Shown: positions 27,584-33,755 of the stretch, piece by piece
Position numbering within the stretch: the first letter of the stretch is position 1
How the letters are laid out: each line of letters opens with the position of its first letter
Assembly: GCF_003364115.1 (NCBI RefSeq)
Contig: NZ_NXLL01000023.1
Coordinates: 1 to 33,755 of the forward strand
DNA from: Helicobacter sp. MIT 00-7814
GTDB lineage: Bacteria > Campylobacterota > Campylobacteria > Campylobacterales > Helicobacteraceae
DNA: 33,755 bases
Reading direction: 5' to 3'
Made by a program: the position numbers and the translations under genes
The notes under the pieces: generated by a model
Told to the model about the DNA's origin: nothing
What the model saw: the letters and a program-made list of their open reading frames with translations, nothing else
The model's database searches: none

Positions 27584-30500
27584 ATGTTTTCAAAGTTTTT
27601 CATCAATCGCCCTGCGTTTTCTGCGGTGGTTAGTATCATCATCGTGATTGCTGGGCTTTTATGTATGTTTAATCTGCCAATTGAGCAGTATCCAAAGCTT
27701 GTGCCAACAGAAATTTCGGTGCAGACGACTTATTCTGGTGCTGACGCGCGCACGCTCTCAACCACCGTGGCAAGCGTGCTAGAAAATAGCATTAATGGCG
27801 TAGAAGGAATGCTCTATATGAGCTCAAGCTCAAGTGCGAGCGGGAATCTCGCTGTAAGGGTGGTTTTTGCCAATGACATAAACCCTGATATGGCGCTTGT
27901 CAATGTCAATAACCGCGTGCAAGCTATCATCAGCCAACTACCTAGCGAGGTGCAACGCTCGGGCATAAATGTGAAAAAAGAAAGCACCGCGGTTGTGGGG
28001 CTTTATCATCTCTACTCGGATAATCCAGCGCATGATCAGCTTTTTATCGCAAACTACGCGCTTTTAAATATCATTGATGAGCTAAAAAGAATCCGAGGTA
28101 TAGGAAATGTCGAGCTATGGAGTTTGCAAGATTATGCGATGAGAATCTGGCTAGAGCCAGCTAAAATCGCTAGCTTCAACCTTTCTCCGCTGGAAATCAT
28201 CGAAAAAATACAAGAGCAAAATGCGCAATTTGCGCCCGGGCAGTTTGGCAAAGAACCAATTGACAAAAGCGCTTTTACCTACACTATCACCACTAAGGGG
28301 CTTTTAACAAGTGTCGAGGAGTTTGAAAATATCATTATCCGCGCAAATTACGATGGCTCGGCACTGCGCCTAAAAGATGTTGCGCGCGTAGAGCTTGGCG
28401 CGCAGGATTACTTGACGGATAATTATTACAATGACATCCCCTCGGTGCCTATCCGTGTGACTTTGCAACCGGGGGCAAATATGCTAGAAGTAGCAGATAA
28501 TGTCTCAAAGGCGATGGAATCTTTGAGCGCTAAATTCCCGCAGGGTATGAAATATTCTAATCCATTCCGCCCAACGGAGTTTGTAACTGCTTCTATTAAA
28601 GAAGTGATGAAAACATTTATCGAAGCAATTGTTCTTGTGGTGCTAGTGATTTATGTATTTTTGGGGAATTTGCGCGCGACGATTATCCCAGTTATCGCTA
28701 TCCCTGTGTCTATCATAGGCACTTTTGCAGGGCTTTATGCGTTTGGATTCTCAATCAATCTCTTAACGCTTTTTGGGCTTATTCTAGCCATTGGGATTGT
28801 CGTAGATGATGCTATTATCGTCATCGAAAATGTCGAGCGCATCATGCATGAAAAGCACTTAAAAGCCAAAGAAGCCACCATAGAATCTATGAAAGAAATC
28901 ACAAGCCCAGTTATCGCCATCGTGCTAGTTTTAAGCGCGGTATTTTTGCCAGTGTGCTTTATGGGCGGATTCAGCGGGGAAATGTATAAGCAGTTTGCAA
29001 TTACCATCGTTATCTCTGTCGTCATCTCTGGCTGTGTGGCGCTTACTTTGACACCTGCACTCTGCGCGCTTTTCCTAAAAGGCGGGCATAGCAAGCCAAT
29101 TTTACCGATACAAAAATTTAACGAATTTTTTGAAAAGCTCACTTTTAGATTCTCACTCACACTTTCGCGAGTACTAAAGCGTGGGATTCTCATGCTGGCG
29201 CTTTTTGTAGTTATTATCTTTGCGACTTGGGGACTTATCATAAAAACGCCTACTTCTCTTGTGCCAAGTGAGGATATGGGAGGGATCACGATCCATACAT
29301 TTTTGCCAGAGGGAAGCTCACTCTCGCGCACTATCGAGGCGCAACAATACCTAATCCAAACCCTAGCGCAGAATCCGCTTATTGACGAGCAGACGACTAT
29401 TAGCGGATATAGCTTTTTGGTTGGTGCGTTTAAAACAAATGGTGGCGTGGCGTTTGAGCGTTTAATTGACTGGAGCGAGCGCAAAGGCAAAGGGCAAAGC
29501 GATAGAGAAATCATCGCAGCACTTAATAAAGAGCTAGGCGAGTATCCAAACGCAAACTTTATACTAGGGCAGTGGCCTACTATCATCGGGCTAGATTCTA
29601 GCGGGGTGAATGCCTATCTACAAAGCCGCGAGGGCGCGAGTATGCAGGAGCTGAAATATTATGCGGATTTGCTTGTGGAGCGCGCAAGTGAGAGGGCAGA
29701 GTTTAGCAGGATTTTCACAAGCCTATCAGTAGAGACGCCACAATATGAAGTGAACCTCAACCGCGAGGCAGCAAGCGCTTTAGGTGTGAATATAAATGAT
29801 GTTTTCCGCACGATGCAGGTAACTTTTGGGAGCTACTATGTGAATAATTTTGAGCTTTATGATAGGACTTTTCGCGTAATCGCTCAAAGCGCACAGGACT
29901 ATCGCAAGGATCCGGAGAATCTCAATGATATTTTTGTGAAATCTAGCAGTGGGAATCTCGTGCCTCTAAGCGCGCTTGTAACTTATAAACGCGTGATTGG
30001 CGCGGAAGTCATAAGTCGCTTTAACCTTTTCCCCGCTGCGCAAATCACTGGATTCTTAAATATCGGCTACTCTAGCGGTGAAGCGATGAAAGCACTCGAA
30101 GAAGTCGCGGCAGAGGTGCTACCGGCTGGCTTTGAGATCGCCTATGCGGGGGCAAGCTACCAAGAGAAGGCAAGTAGCGGAAGTGGGAATCTCGCCTTCG
30201 TCTTTGGGCTTTTGTTTGTGTTTTTGATTTTGGTGGCGCAGTATGAGCGCTGGCTTATGCCTTTGGCGGTGCTTACTGCTGTGCCTTTTGGCGTGTTTGG
30301 TGCGATAGTGGCCACGAACTTGCGCGGGCTAGATAATGACATATATTTTCAAGTGGGGCTTTTGCTATTGATTGCACTCAGTGCGAAAAATGCGATTTTG
30401 ATCGTGGAGTTTGCCACGCATTTGCGTGAGAAAGAGGGTTTGAACGTGTTTGAATCTGCTGTGAGAGCAGCAAAGCTTAGATTCCGCCCAATTGTGATGA

Positions 30501-30700
30501 CTTCGCTTGCCTTTAGCTTTGGCGTGCTCCCGCTGGCACTTAGTAGCGGTGCGGGCGCGCTTGGGCGACATTCTATCGGCACGGGGGTTATTGGCGGGAT
30601 GCTTGCGGCGACATTTTTGGCGATATTTTTTATCCCTCTCTTTTATCTCTACTTCGCCCGACTTGGCGAGTGGGTGGCAGAAAGGAGAGGAAAGGCTTAA
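27584..30700 (+). CDS. RND-family multidrug efflux transporter (HAE1 type)
   Basis: Inner-membrane proton-driven drug pump. The start at 27584 (AAAGGA upstream) gives 1038 residues and the classic opening MFSKFFINRPAF; an open GTG start at 27533 lies between the -35 and -10 and is rejected. Twelve membrane segments in two halves with two large periplasmic loops are apparent. Proton-relay residues D408 and D409 are in GIVVDDAIIVIENVER and K935 in LSAKNAILIVEF, as in AcrB. These are HAE1 features, not heavy-metal CzcA ones. No adaptor or TolC-like gene adjoins it, so it is an orphan that must borrow partners. A strong stem-loop follows. Confidence 0.94.
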   Translation: MFSKFFINRPAFSAVVSIIIVIAGLLCMFNLPIEQYPKLVPTEISVQTTYSGADARTLSTTVASVLENSINGVEGMLYMSSSSSASGNLAVRVVFANDINPDMALVNVNNRVQAIISQLPSEVQRSGINVKKESTAVVGLYHLYSDNPAHDQLFIANYALLNIIDELKRIRGIGNVELWSLQDYAMRIWLEPAKIASFNLSPLEIIEKIQEQNAQFAPGQFGKEPIDKSAFTYTITTKGLLTSVEEFENIIIRANYDGSALRLKDVARVELGAQDYLTDNYYNDIPSVPIRVTLQPGANMLEVADNVSKAMESLSAKFPQGMKYSNPFRPTEFVTASIKEVMKTFIEAIVLVVLVIYVFLGNLRATIIPVIAIPVSIIGTFAGLYAFGFSINLLTLFGLILAIGIVVDDAIIVIENVERIMHEKHLKAKEATIESMKEITSPVIAIVLVLSAVFLPVCFMGGFSGEMYKQFAITIVISVVISGCVALTLTPALCALFLKGGHSKPILPIQKFNEFFEKLTFRFSLTLSRVLKRGILMLALFVVIIFATWGLIIKTPTSLVPSEDMGGITIHTFLPEGSSLSRTIEAQQYLIQTLAQNPLIDEQTTISGYSFLVGAFKTNGGVAFERLIDWSERKGKGQSDREIIAALNKELGEYPNANFILGQWPTIIGLDSSGVNAYLQSREGASMQELKYYADLLVERASERAEFSRIFTSLSVETPQYEVNLNREAASALGVNINDVFRTMQVTFGSYYVNNFELYDRTFRVIAQSAQDYRKDPENLNDIFVKSSSGNLVPLSALVTYKRVIGAEVISRFNLFPAAQITGFLNIGYSSGEAMKALEEVAAEVLPAGFEIAYAGASYQEKASSGSGNLAFVFGLLFVFLILVAQYERWLMPLAVLTAVPFGVFGAIVATNLRGLDNDIYFQVGLLLLIALSAKNAILIVEFATHLREKEGLNVFESAVRAAKLRFRPIVMTSLAFSFGVLPLALSSGAGALGRHSIGTGVIGGMLAATFLAIFFIPLFYLYFARLGEWVAERRGKA

Positions 30701-30712
30701 AATCTCTAGCTT

Positions 30713-30748
30713 AAATTATGGAATCTCTAGGTGGAGATTCTGTAATTT
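30713..30748 (+). terminator. Terminator of the RND pump gene
   Basis: Fifteen-pair stem (30713-30727 with 30734-30748, two G-U pairs; core GAATCTC/GAGATTC) with a 6-base loop and a T-rich tail AGTTTCTTTATTTT, 12 bases after the stop codon. Confidence 0.75.
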
Positions 30749-30828
30749 AGTTTCTTTATTTTCTAATATCATTTATATTTTTATTTTAAAATTCTGGGGT
30801 TTAACTTTCAGGAGAATTTAATTTTATT

Positions 30829-32146
30829 ATGGAATATAGAGATTTTATTAGTAAGCAAGAAGCGCTAATTGAGGAAACTAAAAATATTATTAATGAATTG
30901 TCCAAATACCGCAAAGACACAAAAGACAAAAAGCTGGATAAAAATATTCAAAAAACCTTGGGCATTTTAAAAGAGAAGATTAAACTACTAGATTCAATGA
31001 ATCCTGATAATTTTAAAGAGAAAAAAGCATCTTTTAGAAGCACTTTTAGAAGCACTTGATGAGCGTGTTTATAAGTGGTTTTATTTATTGACAGAACTAG
31101 ATGAAAAACTAGACAAAAATAGAGCAATTCAAAAATATATACAAAGTCTTGCATCTATACAAGATACTAAAAAACTTCAAGAATTTATATACAGGGTAAA
31201 AAATACTTTCGTGAAGCATTACGGATTCTGCATAACACTTTTTAGTATTTTTGGGTTTCTTATTTTAAGTAAATATTACATTTGGGATATCTCATATACT
31301 CCTACTCTATCAAATACAGAATCTGTTTTATTTTATGGTTTTGCAATAGCTACCGTCGGCTTAATTTTTATCTTATATACTACTTTTATCTATGGCATTT
31401 TAGCTTTAATTGCAATACAAATTAATCAATCAACTAGACTCAGTATTACAGCAAAGCATTGGTTTGCAGGACTCACAACATTAATTTATACAGCTTTTGC
31501 AATTGCTAATTTAGCAGATTTATACTATAACGAGGATATTTTATGTATTGCCACCACATGTATGATTGTTTCTATAGGTATTTTGTCTTTGTTTTTTGGT
31601 TGTAAATTTGCCATAAATAGCAAACTAAAGGCATTTGGCTGGTTGCTAATGTTTGAAATGATATTTATCATACCATTTGGATTTACTTTGCAATTAATCA
31701 ATATTGAAAATATGCCTCCAATGCAATTTATGGTATATATAATCGCTATCGCCTCCTATGCATGGCTATATGTTGCTTTAATTATGAAATTTGCAACAAG
31801 CCCATATAAAATCTTTTTCGCCATAACCCTTGCGAGTCTATTTGTCACATGTTTAGTATTTCCAGATCAAATAGCAAAAAATTCTCATATTGGTAATTAC
31901 AGCCCCAAAATGCTTTATATTGATAAGCAAATGCAAGAAGTCTTTATTACTAATGGCGTAAAAAAAGACGATATTCGCCCAATAGACGACAATATCATAG
32001 GCGTTTCTAATATCAAAGTCCTCTCCAACATTGGGGCGGAATATTATTTAGAAGCAAATGGAGAAAGATTTTTGATTGACAGCTCATCTATCAAAAGCGA
32101 ACACATAGAATCTCAAGCTGCTAAAAAACAAAACACAAATCCCTAA
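30829..32146 (+). pseudogene. Coiled-coil and multi-pass membrane protein, split by one extra A
   Basis: Not recognised. The first frame (ATG 30829) codes a charged coiled coil to NFKEKK and then ends in KASFRSTFRST at 31059. The next frame reads on as KHLLEALLEALDERVYKWF from the same point, then through a second coiled coil (TELDEKLDKNRAIQKYI), about seven membrane helices (about 31220-31880) and a soluble tail. Removing one A from the A6 run at 31021-31026 restores a single 438-residue protein; the segment length is a multiple of three plus one. A 12-base repeat CTTTTAGAAGCA occurs twice at the junction. AT-richer than its neighbours. It may be a real mutation, a short-tract switch or a sequencing error. 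An annotator may list only the part from a TTG at 31088. Confidence 0.65.
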
Positions 32147-32181
32147 GCCACGCGCATTTGCCTTACAATGCGCGCACAACT

Positions 32182-32583
32182 CTACTTCCTTTCAAGCCTC
32201 ACACGGGAATCTGAGAGTTTTTCCACCTTATATTTTCGCAATCTATTAAATACCGCGATGAGTATCGCGCTAATTGCCACAAGTGCTAAAATCCCAAGCG
32301 CGATTAGCACACTAGAATCTGCCTGCGCGCTAGAATCTCCGGGGATTGCCATAAGCGCACCTGAAGTAGCAGGTAATGCAAAATAGCTCCTTACCACAAG
32401 CGCGATGATAGCCACCACAGCGCCCACTGCCACCACCCACGCTACCGCGCCTGTGGCTTTTACCCGCACGACTTTTTGCGCGAGATTCCCTTCGATTTCT
32501 ATTGAGCTTTGGTTGTTTGCAATGGCTTCTTTCAATCCCGCCTCATCGCTCACTGCGCCTTTTATTGCTTCATTCTCCGCCAT
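32182..32583 (-). CDS. Small membrane protein of unknown function
   Basis: Not recognised. The ATG at 32583 has GGAGGGG upstream and gives 133 residues; the frame extends to 32616, but that start overlaps a poor context. The N-terminal 45 residues are acidic and soluble (AENEAIKGAVSDEAGLKEAI), followed by a strong membrane helix (VAWVVAVGAVVAIIALVV), a Ser/Ala loop and a second helix (VLIALGILALVAISAILIAV), ending in a basic tail. Two passes with both ends on the cytoplasmic side are likely. Convergent with the split gene at 30829-32146. Confidence 0.7.
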   Translation of the reverse strand: MAENEAIKGAVSDEAGLKEAIANNQSSIEIEGNLAQKVVRVKATGAVAWVVAVGAVVAIIALVVRSYFALPATSGALMAIPGDSSAQADSSVLIALGILALVAISAILIAVFNRLRKYKVEKLSDSRVRLERK

Positions 32584-32635
32584 TTCACCCCTCCATTTTT
32601 TATTTACAAAACACACAAAACCATACTATAGCAAA

Positions 32636-33148
32636 TTATTTTTTCACCCGCAAGGTTTTAAGTATATCTTTTGTGTCCTTATTTACGCGATAAGAATCAC
32701 AAATTTTGCTAATTGTCTTATTATGGACAAATGGCGCAAGTGTGCGGTTTTTAAGCACTTTATATACCGCGGAATCCGCTAAAATGCGCGCATTTTCTTT
32801 GATAAAAATAATGCTAAAAACCCAAGCAATTGCCATATTTACATAATAAAATTCAGAATCTATTTTTTGCAAATGTTCTAAAATCTTGCTAGATTTTTGC
32901 GGAATAAATGCAAGCATTCCAACAATGCCAAGACGTGATATAAACTCCCCTTTATTTGCGCTTAGTTCTAGTAAAAAATTAAAATATTCCTCGCAAAATT
33001 CTTGCCTAATCTTAGGCGTAAATATATCACAACTCGCCCAACTTCTTAGATTCCAGCTCAAAAGCTTTGCTAAATTCAAAAATTCGCAAAACTTCTCTTT
33101 ATTGCTTGCCTCACGCGCCCGCTCACTTAAAACAATGCTTAGCAGCAT
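32636..33148 (-). pseudogene. DNA alkylation repair (AlkD-like) protein lacking its N-terminus
   Basis: HEAT-like-repeat DNA glycosylase family. The C-terminal two thirds look good: NLRSWASCDIFTPK, FISRLGIVGMLAFI, FYYVNMAIAWVFSIIFIK and the closing NKTISKICDSYRVNKDTKDILKTLR that typifies the family. Only 170 residues follow the first ATG, against about 220-240 usual. Family-like sequence (EILYAEIE) continues in frame upstream of that ATG to a run of 14 A (coding strand, 33190-33177), preceded by a stop. None of the three frames before the run offers the missing N-terminal domain, so this is a truncated remnant rather than a switchable gene. Confidence 0.6.
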
Positions 33149-33459
33149 TTCAATTTCTGCATATAGAATCTCATTATTTTTTTTTTTTTTCTATTTAGGC
33201 TCTCTTTGATTTTTTAATCCAAAGTATTTTTTCACTTCCAAAGGGTCGGAATTTATCCCCTAATTTAGGGGGGTTGAAGCCCCACTCTCCTCCTTTGTAT
33301 TTTCACACAAAACAACCTTTCAACCAACTTCTTAACACTTATTGTGTCTAATTTTGTGACTACAAAGACACAAAACACCTACTTTTAGACTTATTTGAAG
33401 CTAGAGCAAAAAATCGCGCCAAATGTGGGCGCAAAAAAATAAATCACAAGCGAGGGCAA
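33149..33459. other. Intergenic region with homopolymer, overlapping hairpins and repeats
   Basis: No gene seen. It contains T14 (33177-33190), a palindrome CCCCTAA-T-TTAGGGG (33257-33271) whose G-run can instead pair with CCCC at 33280-33283, an inverted repeat TTTTGTGAC-TACAAA-GACACAAAA (33352-33375) with another TTGTGTC just before it, and a stem GCGCC/GGCGC (33416-33432) that on the minus strand is followed by GA and six T. Confidence 0.5.
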
Positions 33460-33630
33460 ATGAAAAATCTAAATGAGGCAGAGCTACTTTTAGAAATACA
33501 CCAAACAATGCAAGAGATTAAAGAGCTAGAAATAAGGCACAAAGAGGAAAACAAAAGAAGCGCGAGAAACATTATCTTGCTTTTAGTGTTTTTGGTGTCT
33601 TTTGTGGTGAGCGGAAAATTTCTAACTTAA
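33460..33630 (+). CDS. Small single-pass membrane protein of unknown function
   Basis: Translated by hand: 56 residues from ATG 33460 to TAA 33630. The first 36 residues are a charged helix (LNEAELLLEIHQTMQEIKEL, then EIRHKEENKRSARN), followed by a membrane helix (IILLLVFLVSFVVSG) and a short end. GAGGG lies just upstream. The start of the next small gene is 13 bases further, so they are probably one unit. Not recognised; such proteins are common in phage and conjugative elements. Confidence 0.6.
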   Translation: MKNLNEAELLLEIHQTMQEIKELEIRHKEENKRSARNIILLLVFLVSFVVSGKFLT

Positions 33631-33643
33631 GGGGGTGGCGTAA

Positions 33644-33755
33644 ATGAGGGACGAATTAAAAGACTTGTTAGAAATTGTGAAGTATTGGCTAGCGGCGTTT
33701 GCGCTAATTTGCCTTTGTGTGGGGCTTGTGCTAGCCCCTGATTTAGTGTTAAAGC
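33644..33755 (+). CDS. Start of another small membrane protein, cut by the window end
   Basis: Translated by hand from ATG 33644 with AGGGGGT upstream; it remains open to the end (37 codons). MRDELKDLLEIVKYW is followed by a hydrophobic helix (LAAFALICLCVGLVLAP). Not recognised, and its length is unknown. Confidence 0.5.
   Translation, partial: MRDELKDLLEIVKYWLAAFALICLCVGLVLAPDLVLK

Noticed and set aside
28735-29586. A 283-residue open frame opposite the RND pump
   Set aside because: Long but purely antisense to conserved pump sequence; Ser/Ile-rich as expected for a shadow frame.
33177-33190. T14 run as a phase-variation switch for the AlkD-like gene
   Set aside because: All three frames upstream hit stops close to the run with no start codon between, so no tract length restores a full protein.

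Overview
The window looks like the chromosome of a Helicobacter or a close relative (Campylobacterota). The evidence is two gene blocks that keep Helicobacter pylori order (lspA-glmM-rpsT-prfA and ligA-cheV-aspS-adk-ppa), a NapA-type Dps, an LPP20-family lipoprotein, an aconitase B, and a Cj0069-family gene of the type known from Campylobacter. No rRNA, tRNA, CRISPR array, transposase or integrase was seen.

Layout. 1-137: edge of a G-rich structured repeat, then lspA and glmM (minus). 2147-4240: rpsT, prfA and kdsB (plus). 4236-7079: an AT-richer accessory island with a higBA toxin-antitoxin pair, an orphan barstar-like immunity gene, a secreted SH3-like gene broken by two lesions, and a small exported protein. 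7199-14105: acnB, ppa, adk, aspS and cheV, all minus, with a tandem structured repeat between ppa and adk. 14214-16289: ligA (plus). 16358-20559: a membrane-anchored di-haem peroxidase downstream of a TonB-dependent receptor whose coding sequence contains a 10-G tract that puts it out of frame. 20796-22332: a radical SAM protein and an LPP20-family lipoprotein. 22540-22977: napA. 23319-25670: a second TonB-dependent receptor. 26039-27148: a Cj0069-family ATP-grasp-like protein. 27584-30700: an RND drug efflux pump without its usual adaptor. 30829-33148: a frameshifted coiled-coil/membrane protein, a small membrane protein and an N-terminally truncated AlkD-like protein. 33460 to the end: two very small membrane proteins that may begin another accessory segment.

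How it works together. Housekeeping blocks (cell wall and lipoprotein maturation, translation, KDO activation, TCA cycle, nucleotide metabolism, chemotaxis, DNA joining) alternate with surface and stress functions: two TonB receptors, NapA, an efflux pump, a toxin-antitoxin pair and an immunity gene. Iron-type regulation is suggested by candidate Fur boxes before the first receptor and before napA.

The best candidate for something new is the switchable TonB receptor plus di-haem peroxidase pair. Translation of the G-tract shows the receptor is OFF as read (G10) and would be ON at G8 or G11, giving about 893 residues. The second candidate is a family of intergenic elements with a variable hairpin followed by a conserved flank; one copy carries a four-tract G-quadruplex motif that shares its G-tracts with a long alternative stem.
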